NCBI GenBank assembly: GCA_023333565.1
Contig: JAJKFH010002480.1
Span: forward strand, 496,001 to 560,000
Reading direction: 5' to 3'
Source: Puffinus mauretanicus
Taxonomy: Eukaryota > Chordata > Aves > Procellariiformes > Procellariidae
Length of the DNA: 64,000 bases
Part shown: positions 30,245 to 43,900 of the stretch, piece after piece
Numbering within the stretch: the first letter of the stretch is position 1
Layout: every line of letters starts with the position of its first letter
The notes under the pieces: generated by a model
The model's database searches: none
Told to the model about the DNA's origin: nothing
What the model saw: the letters and a program-made list of their open reading frames with translations, nothing else
Program-made: the position numbers and the translations under genes

Positions 30245-31154
30245 GTGTAGTTTTTGCAAAATATTTATTACAAAATAAAAGTAAATATGGCAACAAAACT
30301 TAAATAGCAAATGACGCAACACTGGCCATAAAGCTCTTGCTATATTATTAGTCTTTTACAATAATCAATAGTCAAGAACGTCTCCAAGGGAAGCTGCATG
30401 TGGACAGCTTGAGTATATTTCTATATTATTGGCTCTAGCTGTTTGAGATACATTAGATGTGTGCCTCCTGCTTTCACCTGTACCTGGCTGTGAGCGGTTG
30501 TGCCGTGTGCTGGGCTCACTGCTCCCCCTAAAACGGACAGGAGCTGGCAATTCCCACGCTCTCTGAAACCTGCCATGCTTTACCCCAGCCCCTCGTCCCC
30601 TTTTTTCTTTAAAAAACACAGCAAATGATCCAATGCCCATCCCTTTTTAATAAGGTAGCAGGAAATGGAGTACCTGAAGTACCTATTGTTCCCCTTTGAG
30701 TCACAACTTCTCTTGTGAGAGGTTGCTTGGATTTCTTTCCCACCTACTAAAAACTGTTATTAAAGCTCACCAGTAAGAGAGAAAGTCTGTATTCCTGCTG
30801 AAAGGGCTTTTAGGTGCACTCCAAACAGGAATGCAGTCCTTCAAGTCTCTTAAGCCACATGTCTAATGGAAGCACTCTTTAAATAAAATATAATTAAATT
30901 AAAAAAGGTGACTGTGTGGGGGGAATCTTCCTAAGGCACCCAAGAATTTAAAAAGACCTTTTCCCACTCATATTACTTACAGGATACTCTTGTTCCTCTT
31001 CTCTCCAAAGTTAAAAATGTTGGCTATTTAGGAACCTTAGCATACATGATGACATAGTTGCATATCATTAAAAAAACAGAAGAAAAAGAAAACCCTTGGT
31101 AAATGTAAAGCATTATGTCCAGACAGCCTAGGTTTCGCTAGCTATGCAAATACA
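30245..31154 (-). other. SIAH2: SIAH2 3'UTR
   Basis: This is AT-rich non-coding sequence from the SIAH2 stop to a minus-strand AATAAA at 30264-30269 (TTTATT on the + strand). The 3' end is inferred from that signal. Confidence 0.6.
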
Positions 31155-31712
31155 TCACGGACAACACGTAGAAATAGTCACGTTAATACCGAGGTTTCCG
31201 TTGTCAGCAAAAAGGTGTGCTATAGCCGTATCAAAAACTAGGCAGTCGCTGTTCAGAATGGCCGCAGCCACCCCGTCGTGGATGGAGCGGGGCGTTGCCT
31301 CCCAGGTCAGCCGGCGGCGGTTGCCGTTCAGCTCCAGTCTGTACACAAAGTTCTCTGCTTGCTTACGGGTACCGATGAGCAGCACGATGGCAAAAAACTG
31401 CTGGTGACCTTCGTACTTCTCTTGTTTCTCCAGCACCAGCATGAAGTGGTGACCGAAGCACGACTGCATCATCACCCAGTCAACCGCCCCTGGAAGGTTA
31501 ATGTCTGTGGCAAGAAAAACGATGTCTTCTCCCTGAAGTGTGGTAATGCTTTTGTGGGCATGCATGAGGTGGGACATCACGGCTTCCAAGGATCCCTGCC
31601 ATTTACAGGAGGCACCAGGGCATGGGCAGGAGTAGGGACGATACTCACAGATGTCTTCGTGTTCTGGCTTTTCTGTGTGATGGAGTGTCAGAGAGCAGCC
31701 TGTTGTGGCGTA
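31155..31712 (-). CDS. SIAH2: SIAH2 exon 2 (zinc fingers and Sina domain)
   Basis: The acceptor is GTCTTTTTCCAG. The exon has 185 codons and a TGA stop at 31155-31157. It is strongly conserved throughout. Confidence 0.97.
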   Translation of the reverse strand, partial: YATTGCSLTLHHTEKPEHEDICEYRPYSCPCPGASCKWQGSLEAVMSHLMHAHKSITTLQGEDIVFLATDINLPGAVDWVMMQSCFGHHFMLVLEKQEKYEGHQQFFAIVLLIGTRKQAENFVYRLELNGNRRRLTWEATPRSIHDGVAAAILNSDCLVFDTAIAHLFADNGNLGINVTISTCCP

Positions 31713-34700
31713 CTGGAAAAAGACCAAATACAAGCTGTCAGGAAAGGCACCAGCACTAGTGTTCGCTGCTCCCACCTGTCAACTGGAAACACTGGTGATC
31801 AACCAGAACTCTTGTTCTCATTGCAAATTTTACATTAGATACTTCTATTTAGCCCTGGATTCAGAGCTGAGCTCTACTTATTTTTGTTTCCACTTAAAAA
31901 TGGATTCTTCTTGTCTTTTGTGGTTGTTTTTTTTCTAATGCAAGCATTTAGATAAAATGGATTGTGAGGCTGAGTTGTAGTTAGATTTGCTGTTGTAGTT
32001 AGATCTGATCGGTCCAGATCAGCTGAAGTGGTCCTGGTTTGGATTTTTCTTTTCTTTAAAAAGAACAAAGGATTCTAGTTTCAGCAAACAGCTACTAGAG
32101 TGAAGTATTTTTAATAGATGTACCTTATTACCATCACAGAGCAAAAGCACTTCCATTAAATTCAAATGCAGATTCCCCACAGCTTTTTTTAAACACTGGA
32201 ACAGTTTCAACACTGCAGTTGTGCGAAGTGGAAAGAGAGAGGACAATTTCTCACTGAGCATAAAGCTAGCGCACAAGTAAGTACCATTTAACTCCTCTTA
32301 ATGTCACTGGGCACAACAGAGGGTTAATTTGCTTTAGAAAAACAGGGATGCTTTTCCTTTTTCTAGTCAGTTCAGTTGTCCACACTGACCATGTTGCTTT
32401 CATGCTACCTCCAGAGAGAGAAAAAAAGTCTCTTCTGTTCTCCCGAAGAGCACAGCTCCCCCAGTCTGTAGGTATCTGTAGCAATACCAACACCACTAAC
32501 ACTATCATGCAGGTTACAACATGCGTGCGTGGCTGCTTACGGACACTATGACACTTCCTTGAGGACAGATATAACCAAGGTATAAATGATTATTTCTGGG
32601 CTAACATGTGTGCAAGAAGTTTCAGCTCAAAGGGTTAAATGCCCAAGATGCAAACCACCCATGCTGCAAACACTAGGAATACTGTGCTAGGAATACTGGG
32701 ACGGAAACTCGACCTTGTGCTTCTGGAGGAGCTTGTTTTATAATCCATAAAGAGTTAACGTGAGCCTTCACTTACTGTGTCTGCTTCTGCTGCTTAATCC
32801 TCTGCTAATGGCTTTATTGCAGGGCGCTGCAGTGGAACAGGCGTCCCTCCTGCCAAAGGCAGAAGCCCCATCACAGCAAACACACGGTCTGCCATGCCTG
32901 CTGCCCTGCCGCATAGCACAGCGACCCAGGTACGTGTACGCTTCCAGCCCCACTGGCCTCTGGTTTTTGCCACGTTCGTATCCCCATTAACACCTCCATC
33001 ATGCAATGTGTTGAAAAGCAGCTCCGAGTCTAACGTCATTAACAAAATTAGTAAGGATATACAGGCTGCTGTTTAGGCAAAACCAGATGTCTACGCAAAA
33101 GCAACCAGTGGTGATTATACAAGTGAGAGTGTAAAAACAAGACAAGCAAATAGTGGTGGCTTTGCCCTTCACTGTGAGAAGTACCTGCTTTTGTGTGCTC
33201 CCAAACCCATTGCTGCAGGTTTCATTTGGTGAGGAGCCCTACCAATGATGGGAGACTGTGAACAGCAAAAACTGACTTGCCATCTTCATGCTGCTTGGCA
33301 AATGTCATTGATCTTTATCACACTCCTCAAAAGCCTGCTTTGTCTCTCCCTGTGTACAGGTTATACAATACCTTTGAGCTACTTGGCCTGAGCACCTTTT
33401 CCACTTCTACTGTGTCCGCTTGAGACGGGGAGCCAGGGCTGCGCATGGTGTAACAGTGCAGGCGTGACACTAATGCCTGGGCTGGCGTGACTGTTTTCTG
33501 CTTTTTCATTGCCCTTCTCATCATTTCTAGTATTCCATGCTGGAAAGTATTATGTTCTTGTTTTCATAGTTGTTTGTTTAGCACTGTATTCTCTTTCCTA
33601 AGAGGAAACAGTCAGCTCAGAGCTCATCACCATATACATGACTTAGCATGCCATGTTTTTGCCATGTATGCTGCTCTGAACTTCATTTTGATAGGATAGC
33701 TTTTTGAGTGTCTTAAAGCATTCAGAAAACATCAGTTACGCTTGAAAGTGCTTAGCAGAGGCAGGCCAGTATTATCAACCCTGTAAACGAAGGCAGGCAG
33801 GGACACAGGATTAAAGTAACTTTTCTGAAGCCACATGGGAAATCAGTAGCAGAGCTGGGAATAGACTGCCAAGTCCAAATCCCTCCTGCTCTAGCCAGCA
33901 GACTCTCCCTCTAGTATACACGTGGCTTGAGATACAAATAATGCTTCTGGAAAGAAGAGGTCTGCCTGCTCCCGTGTGTGTGTCAGCAGTGTTCAGGGAC
34001 CCAACAAGGATTGAGACCCTCCTGTGCTTCTTCCTCCTCCAGTGCTTTGTAAAACATCTGTCCCTGCTTTTAGGATCCCTCCAGCCTTCCGAAGCATTCA
34101 TTCAAGCTTGGGTACAGATGCTCAGCCCAGTCCAGCAGTGATCCTAGGGAGGTGCCCCAGGGACGCACAGTGAGGTCCAGCCCAGAAAACGGCGAGCCTC
34201 TGTGCTTTCCAGAGCCTTGCACCGGTGGGGAAACCGGCTCAGGCCACAGCCAGCTGCCCGGCAGAGTGCATTTATAAACTCTGCTCTGCCAGCAGTGCTG
34301 GGTCTGCTGTTATGGCTCATCTGGGAAAGGACCAGAGCGCGTTGTGTCATTTCATGTAGAGCGTGCAGACTCTATGCACGTGTGCAGGGTAGGGTGATGT
34401 AAGCAGACCCCTATGTGTAACGGATGTCTGTTCAGTTAAAAACAAAACAAACATGCATTTTTATCAGAAAAAAACCCTACCGCTTTGTTAGAGTCTACTA
34501 TGTCTTGGAAATAGGAAGTGTGACCTTATTTAGGTTTAGTGTATTTGCGTAAAATCTTTAAAATGACAAAGCTCTGAAGAGGCTGTAGAGGCAGCATTGG
34601 ACAAGACACAGGAGTAAGTTTGTATACAATAATAACATGAACTGCAGTTTCTCTTTGCAAGTTGTTTGGTTACATGGGAAACCCGTCATGCTTTCCCTTG

Positions 34701-37700
34701 AACTAATGGTGTAGCAGCAGTGGTCTAAGGACAGAGCGGTTCTGCCTACCTCCTACTACCTGTCTAAAGAAAATTAAAGAAAGCGGTTAGTCTTGTATTA
34801 AAGACTTCTCAGTTTATATACAGTCTCACTATGCCTTCCACTTTTTAAATCCCAAGTGTTGATTGTGAGGTGCAGAAAGACTTTCAATTTTTTTCTGCAA
34901 AGTGAAGTGTAAGAGTTCAGTACAATGAATTTACTAGATTCACTTTTCTTCAAAAGGACCAGAAGCATCTGGAAACTCAGAAACACAGCAGCATCTCCAG
35001 TTAGATATGGCTGTGTTAAAGGATCTTGGAAGACTCTTTATGCGAGGTATCTGTACTAGCTTCCAAGATGCAAAGCATCACCACTCCTAGGAAAGCTGGT
35101 AAGAATGGGGTTTCAATCCCCTGAAAAATCAAGCCCCATGTACTCAGATTTTTTTAATGTATGTAATAACTAGAAGAGTAATATTTCCTTTATTATAAGT
35201 AAAACTTATTGTTAGGTTTAATTAATCACAGCACTGAGAATTCACTGGTGCACCTATGCAGAAGTTTTGGGGTTTTTTTGTTTGTCTGTTTTGTTCTTTT
35301 TCCCCTATTATACATTGCTAAATGCAATCCATATAGCTGCCCAACTGGGTTGCTATCAGTGTGTAAACAAACACCGAATTTGCTATTGGATATTCTTTCC
35401 TTAGTGCTGGTCTATGTATGCTGGAGGTAAGTTCTATTGTAAACTGAAACGCAAGCAGGAACTGCCTACAGTTTTACAGAAGGCAGATGAGGAGTGCTGG
35501 TCCCACGTCATTTCCATGGCCATGCCAAGATCACTGAAGCATGAACAGCTTTGTTTGTCAAGTGCCACCACAAAAGGCTAGCAAAACATGGCAGGGCACA
35601 GATCTCGGCTAATACTCGTGGTTACATGAGGACTGCAGTTCTGCCGATGACAACAGAGAACACTCACAACTCTACTTGCTTTCCTGTAGACTTCGGATGA
35701 AGTGGTTAAATCGAGAAATGCCTCTACGCTGCTCAGTTTGCCAGATCACAGTTCCAAGTTTAGCAGCTAACAATCACAGCATATCTCACACACTGCTGTG
35801 AAAATGGATTCTGCTGTCTCTTCATGCAGGTTCAAATTCATAACATTTATTTTCTTTCATAGCCAGTATTGGACAAAAACTCCAAAGTTACGGAAGGACC
35901 CATATCCAAATTAAGTCAGCTTCATAACTAGATAGCACCTTTATATTATTTTCCACTAGCACTTATTTAAAAGATGAAAGAAAATAACTAACTCCTTTTG
36001 GCATTCATTAATTAGGAGTTTAAGTGTATTTATGATGTGCATTTTATCTTCTGCAGATTGCTTAGAGCACTAAAAGGCATTTTATATTTTCAGTAACTTT
36101 ACTGTGACTCGAAGATTTAAATCCTCCTATAGATTTTTTTTTTCAGAAGCCCTGTAAAGGCTTCTGGATGCAATAACTGTAATTCTTCCTTAAAGCATTT
36201 TAAGAAGAACAACCCTCAAAGCAGCTGTAGCCATGGGCAACACCAAATCCCCATTTTCTGTCAGCTCTGTCTTGTCTCAGTCCTATTTATTTCAAGTACC
36301 ATTCACGGTTCTCTCTTGAAGTACAGGGACCTCCTCTGGACAGACCACCATCTCTATTTGTTCTTTCCCATTTTCTGGAGCTCTGAGTTCCACCCCGCGT
36401 CTCTGAAAGCTTACGTCAGGTTCCCTTAATGCTGTGAAAACCGCAGGTGAGTCAGACCAGGGCCGGGCCCTGGCACGGTGGGCTGGTGTGTGCCGGCTGC
36501 AGAGCGGGGTGGTTCTTGCCGGAACCCCTGGTGCTGCCGCAGCACCCGATGGGTGCCCACTGCGGAGGGACACGGTGGGTCACCTCCCCGCTGGCTGCCT
36601 GTGACCTATACAGGCACCGACTGAGAACTGCAGCCCTGACACGTTTGTTGCTGTTTCTGGGCCCAAGAAGTAAGAGTGAAAAACATTAACGCGTGCTAAT
36701 TTCACTTTGCAGCTGTTGGGAACAGTGAAAGCAGCAGAGCAGGAATTGCTCACGGCAGAAAAAATCCACATAAAAGAGAGGGTGTGTGAGGGAAGAGGAG
36801 CACAGACTTATTTACACCTCTGTGCCGCAAGGAGCTTCTGGGTGCCCGACGAGCGGGGAGCGGAGAGCTGGCAAGTGGACGCTGGCACGCAGGGAGGACG
36901 CATGCTCATACCACAGCGTGGCCTGGGATGTGGGGCTCCGCGAGCGCCATGTTTTCGTGTCTGTGGGTCCGAGCTAGGCAACTCACAGGCGCACGTGGGA
37001 CCATGGCAGCAGGGGGAACTCAACATCTTGCCGGCAACGCTGCCCGGCTCCCCTGCACGCAGCTGGGGCCAGGGGCGGCTGCCACCCCCTGCGCCGCCCC
37101 AGCTGTGCCCTCCCACGTGCCGTGGCCCAGGGCTCCTGCCTGCACTAGGATCTCGCCGGGCAGCTGCAAGGTGTGGCACAATGACCGCGGCTGGTTCAGT
37201 CCCTCTCCAGCTCTCCCAGCTCTGAACTGGCTTGCAGGCGCTGTACCACGAAACCAAACTAAGCCCCAAACCGGCACGAGCCCAGTACACGGCCTCCTCC
37301 CTGCCGCAGCAGCAGCCTCTGACATGCCAACCAGCACAGATCCGCACCCTGGGTTATTGCAGAGACCACCAAAACACCGCTGGGTCAGAGCCAAAACTCT
37401 CTCAGTCCCATAACCAAGACCTTGAGCTACCTGATCCCCAGCGCTCGCTTCAGCCATTGCAAACCTCACCAGCATCCCTCCTCCTCCAAGTCACTGCTTT
37501 GAAGAGCACGATGTCAACCACAGAAGTAATACTTGGAGGAATTTTTGGAAATGCTGTTTTCTTAACTGGTTGACATGTGCTAGCCTTATTATTATTATTT
37601 ACATTTAGAGAATGCCCAACTGGAGAAGTGTTTACAGCTGATACACCTGAACCAGAACTTGCCTGACAGATGCAGGGATAGCTATTCAGTTCTCCCGGGG

Positions 37701-40498
37701 GGCATGGCGTGGGGGACTGTTCTTAGACATACTTCTCTTTGTGGGTGCTTATTCCTCTACCCATGGAGAAAGCAAATCTCAAGGGGTGAAGAAGCCAATC
37801 CCATCAATTAAGGGCTTAAGAAACCTTTCTGTTACCAAGTGAGTAAAGTAATGTCTGACAGGTAAAATTAGGAACGTCTTATCTTCTCCTCTTTACAGGG
37901 AACAGTCTGTAGGTTCTTCCTTCTTTCTCTCACGCTTTGTTTACCTGCAACGTGTGGGGACAAGCAGGCAGGAGCCCTGCCTGGCGGTTGGGCTGCTGGA
38001 CAGACGGGCACCTGCGGGCAGCAGAGCTGTACCTCAGTGCAACGAAGGGCTGCAAGGACTCCGGTCCTTGGGAGCCGCTCCAGCCTGGATGCATCCGTTT
38101 CGTTTAGGACAAGCAGGGAATACCAGCATGTCACAGATGAGACGACGAGACACGTCACAAAATGAGAACTAGGCCAGCATTTCAGTGAAAAACCCGCACT
38201 GGCTGTTTGTATTCCCTTGGGCTCAGACTGGGCCACAGCTGGGTGTGTGGCTCGCTGCACTTGTTGCTGCGTTCAGCAGAGAGGACCTGTGTCCCACCAC
38301 TGCACACCATCAGTTATTGCCATCGTGAGGTTAACTCCCATTCAAGGGTGAGCGGTGAAACAGCCCCACGCTATCAAAAGCTCTGCGAGACGCCGACAGC
38401 CGTCTCGTCCCATCCTGTGACCCAGCCAGCCCGAGGCAGACGGGACTCTCGCCACCAATCACGCCGTGCTGCGGGAGTCGACACAGGCGATTCACTCTGG
38501 AGGTGCCATTACGCCCTGTGCATCCTTAACGATGCTCCTGCGGGCTGGCTGGGAAAAGCTGCTGCTATGGACTGGCCTTTCCTGGCAGAGGTGGCGAGTG
38601 CCTGCTCGCAGCTCTCACCGGAAAGCTCACCATGCGCTGCCGGAGCCCGGCAGTGCCCACTCTGGCTCCATCGGTCCCGCTGCCAGCCTGACCATGGCTC
38701 TCCACCTCACCACGGACAGCTCTGTATTTTAAAACTTTCCTCGTATTCCACATCAGCTCCAGCAGTTCCTATATCTGTCCTTCCATTGCTTCAGCCTGTG
38801 GTTTTAAAGTGCTTTCAATATTACGGAGGTAGAGCATCAAGGGGCTCCAGGAAGACATAAAAAGGACCCGCCTCAGCATTGCCTCCGTGTACGTATCTGC
38901 TATCCTGGTAAATGTCTATTAGGAAGGATATGCACTTTAGAGCAGTTCACCTAGTTCTTTTAAATAGAAAACCCACTTAAAAAAAATGAGAAATGTGAAT
39001 ACTTGAAATAGTGCTGAGACAGAAGAGACTTGAAAAAAGAATAATTCAGATGTCATCACTGACCTGACAGCTTACCAGCCCCTGCCCTTCCAAAGGAGGG
39101 CTGCAGAGAACTAACGAGAGAGACACGAACAGAATTTCTGCTACCTCCATAAAACACTTTAAGACTGAGCATCAGCATAGATTAAAATAACTGGCGGGGG
39201 CAGAGGGGAAAAGGTCTAGCCTTTGTATCTACTGATTATGCCAAATACTAGGACAAAATTTAGAGCGGGATTTTCAGTGAATTAGAAAGAATCATTAGAA
39301 GTTTTGCTTTTAAAGTCTGGTGGCACTCCCATCATCTTATTTTACTTTAGAAACCTGCAGAACCATGAAACAGGCTACCGGAGGCCAGCAAGTGCCTCCT
39401 TTTCTGTTCTGTGTTTACGATGGGGAAGAAATAAAGGGAGGAAGGACCAGCAGAAAATGAAGACTTTGCAGAGCTACAGCTTTGCTGTCTGCAATGGCTC
39501 TCGATGAGTCCCGTGTGCTGTTGCGGGAGGAGACTCCTAGGGCATTATTGTAAATGCCAAGAAATCATCACCTTCTACACGCTGCCAAGTGAACCTGCTA
39601 TTGCTTACGTTGGATGGACCTTAGAAAGCTCCTTAAAGTCTTCTCGTAAGCGGCAATATTTCTGTATCAAACTAGCAACGAAGACGAGACATAAACCCCT
39701 CGGGAAATTCTGCATTAGTCTGTTCTCCCCTCCTCAGTCTGCTCAGTGTGCAAATCCTAGGCCGAACACAACCCTGCACCTACCCCAGCTGCTTCACGCA
39801 GTTTTGAAAAGTGAAAAATTATTTAGTTTTTCAGGCTGAAAGAGGATCACGCGCTGTTAAAAAAAAAATAAATAAAAAAAGAACAACCCACACTTCAAGG
39901 TCGTGTTTATACCGAAACACCCAAATGAGTAAGCTTTTCCGCGGCGCTTCTTGTGGAGGGAACAGAATACGACAGAATACGACTTCTTCTCCCTCCTTTT
40001 GACCATCCTAGGGGAAAAGGGGGGGGCAGGGGGAAAGCCTTAAGATAGGGGGCAGGGGGATGGGGGGGTAGGGCCGCCCGGACCCCCCCCCCATCCCCAT
40101 CCCCCTGCCAACCCCCTTACCTTGCAGGGGAAGAGCACGGCCGAGGCCACCTTCTCCATGGCCAGGTTCCTGATGCTGGGGGTGAGGGAACCCCGGCAGG
40201 TGGGGCAGAGGCTCAGCTTCTGCCGGCATTGCTTGCAGACCAGGTGCCCGGCCTGACACTGCAGGATGGGCGGCAGCACATAGTCGAAGCAGACGGGGCA
40301 CTCGAAGAGCGAGGTCAGTTCGTGATGCTGCTGCTGCTGCTGCTGCGGCGGGGGAGGAGGAGGAGGCGGCGGGGGAGGCGGTGGAGAGGCCCCGCCGGGG
40401 CCCGGGAGGACGGCGGCGGGCACGGCGGGGGACGGGGCGTGCTGCTGCTTGCCGCAGGGCTTGCTAGCGCCGGGGCCGGCGGAGGACGGGCGGCTCAT
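31155..40498 (-). CDS. SIAH2: SIAH2, RING E3 ubiquitin ligase (2 coding exons)
   Basis: SIAH2 is an E3 ubiquitin ligase that marks targets such as PHD oxygen sensors and TRAF2 for proteasomal degradation, and it acts in the hypoxia response. Exon 1 (40498-40121) codes residues 1-126: a low-complexity N-terminus with 13 prolines and 6 glutamines, then the C3HC4 RING starting [20 protein letters not shown]. Exon 2 (31712-31155) codes the SIAH zinc fingers ([20 protein letters not shown]) and the Sina substrate-binding domain, ending [14 protein letters not shown]. Total is 311 residues, against 324 in human. From the RING onward it is nearly identical to human SIAH2. The 8.4-kb intron (31713-40120) contains one MIR-like SINE and no other gene that I can support. 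Confidence 0.97.
33735..33905 (-). mobile_element. MIR-like ancient SINE, reverse orientation
   Basis: The segment reads much like the reverse complement of the MIR core: AAGCCACATGGGAAATCAGT, then AGCAGAGCTGGGAATAGACT, preceded by ATTATCAACCCTGTAAACGA. These match the tRNA-derived SINE hallmarks of a cleared-field phrase (GGCAGAGCTGGGATTCGAAC-type). It lies in the SIAH2 intron. The call rests on remembered consensus, not alignment. Confidence 0.55.
40020..40118 (+). other. G-quadruplex-like G-run cluster at SIAH2 exon 1 donor
   Basis: The + strand has GGGGGGGG, CAGGGGG, GGGGGCAGGGGGATGGGGGG within about 60 bases, followed by a C-run block. It starts within a few bases of the SIAH2 exon 1 splice donor, at the 5' end of intron 1. 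Confidence 0.7.
40121..40498 (-). CDS. SIAH2: SIAH2 exon 1 (N-terminal tract and RING)
   Basis: The ATG (40498-40496) opens [19 protein letters not shown], as in the vertebrate family. The donor is TGCAAG|GTAAGG at the usual place after LFPCK. Confidence 0.96.
40328..40384 (-). repeat. SIAH2: Poly-Gln/poly-Pro coding tract in SIAH2
   Basis: On the minus strand, 13 proline codons (mixed CCN) are followed by six pure CAG codons and then two His codons. The CAG run (40328-40345) is uninterrupted. Confidence 0.92.
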
Positions 40499-40970
40499 CG
40501 CGCCGCGCCGCTGCCACCACCATCGGGCCGCCGGGAGGGAGGGAGGGAGGGGGCGGCGCTGAGGCGAGCGGCGGCTGCGCGCGGCCTCCGCCCCGGTCCC
40601 GGCATGCTCCGCGCGGGCGGGGCCGCGGCGGGAGGGCGGCGGGGGCGGTTGCCCGGGGAAACGGCGCTGGCCGCGCTCGTTAAGCACGTCTCGTTCTCGG
40701 CGGTAATTAAGCGCGTACCGTTCCGTACCCTAACCCTCTGCCGAAAGGAAGGTGCCGGCGGCGCGGCCGGCCCGCGGCGGGCCCCGCGAGGGCGGCGGGA
40801 GGGCGCGAGGGGCACCCCCGCGGCTGCGCCCCCCGGTGCGTGGGAGGCGGCCCCGCCGGCAGGCCTGCGTGGGGACCGGCGGGGCCCGGCCGGGCCGGGG
40901 CGGCTCCTGCGGGTGTAGGAGAGGCGGGCGCAGGGTGGGGCGGTTGCGGGGGCTGGAGTAGCAAAAACGT
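40385..40970 (-). promoter_or_regulatory. SIAH2: SIAH2 CpG-island promoter
   Basis: This GC/CpG-dense region continues from the coding part of SIAH2 exon 1 to about 40970, where base composition drops sharply. No TATA box is seen. The transcription start is inferred to lie within 40520-40750. Confidence 0.65.
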
Positions 40971-43900
40971 GAACAACAAAAGGTGTTTCGGGCTGTTTTG
41001 AAATGTTGCCTAGGTGAGGTATTTTCTTAGTTCTGGTTTTACCTGTGGGGACCAGACGAGGAAAGAAGTTGGGCTGTTTTCATGCCCCAGATAAAGCAAG
41101 TTTGCGGAAAAACATCTGTGTCCGTAGCACTGGAGAAGTGAAGACACTGAGGTCTCAGGACAGAAATCTTCTGAAATCCCTTTGCTGTTGTGGCGAGATT
41201 GAGGACTAAAGAAGAGTGTTTGCCTGTAGGTGCTGGAGTCATCGTTAAAAAGGCGTATTTGTGTGCAGGCTTGCTGCTCAGCGTGCCTCTGGCCCCTGTC
41301 ACGTCGTGGCTCTCCTCACTCCGGGCGGCGGTGCAATTCTCACCTGTTTCGTACAAAACCCTGCCTGGTGCCCCCGTGCAGCACATCCGACCAGGGTGAC
41401 CAGGAATGAGCTCCCTCATACAAGGTTATTTCCCCTGTCAGCAAAATGGGCAAGTTTTTCTCACATATGTTATTTTCCCAAGAGTTCTCCTTGCAATTTG
41501 GCTCCTTGTCCTTAAACGAGCAATATTTTCTTCCAAGATACCTACACTGAGCATTTTTAACACTTCACTACAGTGGTGTTATTACCAAAGTTCCTTTAGG
41601 ATGTGCAGCTGTGTGACTCATTCTTGACTCCAGACCTTGCAAAATTTTCAATTAAGGCACTAAGTGTACTCAACTTTCATTAAAAAGAAGGTGCCTTATT
41701 AGGTGAAGTCTGATTTTTTCCTCATGTCTGTAAAGTTGCATTAAACCTTGCAAGATGGCACAGGCCAAGAAATGAGAAAAAATCCTTTTGTACACAGTTC
41801 TTCTGGCAGAGTGTTGTACAGGTTGTTTTCCTTTGCTGTTCTGAGAAATCGTTCAATAATGCACTGTGCATTCGGGTGTAATGAAAAGGCCTTGCACTTT
41901 ATAAGACACAAATTAACAAGATCATAGGGTGGACCTCACCAGGAAGGTTTTCACCAGGAAAGCACAAATGGGAATAAGCAACTGAATTCTTGCTGAATTT
42001 TTATAGGAACCAAGCACTGCGCTGAATGAAGCCTATGACAGCCGTCTCTCTCCATGAGCCCTGGCAGTTAGACGGCACCAAGGAAAGATTTGCGAGTTAT
42101 GCTGAGTAGTTTAAAAAAAAAACCACTCTCAAAGAATGACAGTATTTTGGCATCTTGGAATAAAATTACGCTTACAATCTTCACCAATGGCTTACCAAAC
42201 CAGTTCCAATTAGAATTGCATTCACAACAGAAAGGCAAACTCTTGATAACCAAGAGCTGGGAAAAAAATGTTTAATAGATTCAGACATGGTGTAGTTGAG
42301 ATGTTTGTACCATTTTCTCTAGAAATTACATGGCCATACAATATATAGACTAAAAAAGGCTACTGACTTATTAAGATTTGGAGAAATTTCCCTCTTTTTT
42401 ATCTATAGGTTATATCAAAACAAAACAGAGAACTTGGGTTGTAAAAGCTGTTGAGAAACTTTGCCATAGGCATATGAGTGTGTCTTCTGAGATTAGAGAA
42501 TCAAAGTTAATAGGCCCTGAGATTCTAATCTCCATCCTGGAGTGCTGAGTCCTTTTCCCCCCTGATCCCACGGCCTGGTGTGAAAACAAGGCCAGAATAG
42601 TCCTGCGGTCTTGGAGAAGACGTCTTACTTGGTTTGTGGTTTATTATGTATTCTGTGGTATAGGGAAGAGGAAAAATAAGAGCCTTTTCACAAATAGACT
42701 GCAACAGTGTGGATGTTTATAGAAATAAAATGTTTTTTCTGTGCTTTCAATAATACAGGGTAATTTAAAAATATGTTATTTAAGCTAGATATACATTTTT
42801 TTTTTTTTGTAAATGTTAGAGTGTGGCTATCCCACTTTTTTTTAGCAGCCCCAAAGACTCCTCTTAAATAAATAATGTAAAAAGTAGTTTTTAGAAGGTT
42901 GGTGTCTGGTTTAAAGATACTCTGAGTAGAGTCCATTCCTTCTGCTTGGGATAAATGGGAAAGCACAAGTCAGATTCTGAGCTGGTCGAGTAAGTGCCAG
43001 AAAGGTATGAAGCTGCCTCTGGCTTCCCCAGGTATTGATCCTCCGCTAACAAAGACATTGATCTCTGGAGGTAACCATAGCCCGACTCCCTGCAACGCCG
43101 TAGGTTACCATGTCTACACCATAGGAATAACTGTTTGCAGTAAAAAGATGATTTGTAAAATAGTGGTAAATAGAGAAATGAGCTCTGCTTGTCTCTTCTG
43201 CAGCTTCAGAGCCCATCGCCCACTGGCTACCAGGTCCGTGCAGAAGAGGGACCTTGGGGTGACGGACGTTTCCACCACTTTCTGAAGCGCCGCGGCTGGG
43301 AAGGGGAGGGCGGTGGGAGGGTGGCTGGGGGCGAAGCGGCAGCGCCCAGCCGAGGCTTACAGATGCTGGCACCTCCACGTGGGGAAGAGCTGACGCCTTC
43401 CCTACCTGCCAGGAAAGTTGACGGAGAGTTTATCTCCGGAGGTGATGTGTGGCCTTAAAAGCCTTTTCATGCAGCTGATCCTGTTTCTTCCTTCTGGTGC
43501 GACTCCCTTGGAGGTAAAAACCTGCAGCTTGTCCATGAGCTGCCAGAGGCTCTGATACTTGTTTCCTCCTTGAGTTCAACTCATGCCAAGTGCCAAAACG
43601 TGGCATGTGTTTCATTTGTGTGTCTCTGGATTTGTTGTTCGCATTCCTTGCCAGGAGCCCCTGCTCTCCCCAAATATTCCTGTATTTCAGGGCATGGCAG
43701 CACCCCTGAGTATCCGTGGGATGTGTGTGGGGTTTTGCAAGGTTTATTTGTCTTCTGCAAAGAAATTTCCAGACTAGAAGTGCACATCTGTAGCTGTTGT
43801 CCCTGTCACGAGGACAGAGCTTTCTGAGGTGCTGGAGCTGTGGCGGTTTTTCAGACAAGTTTGACTAATAGCCAGATTGTGTCATTATTGCTTCTTATTT

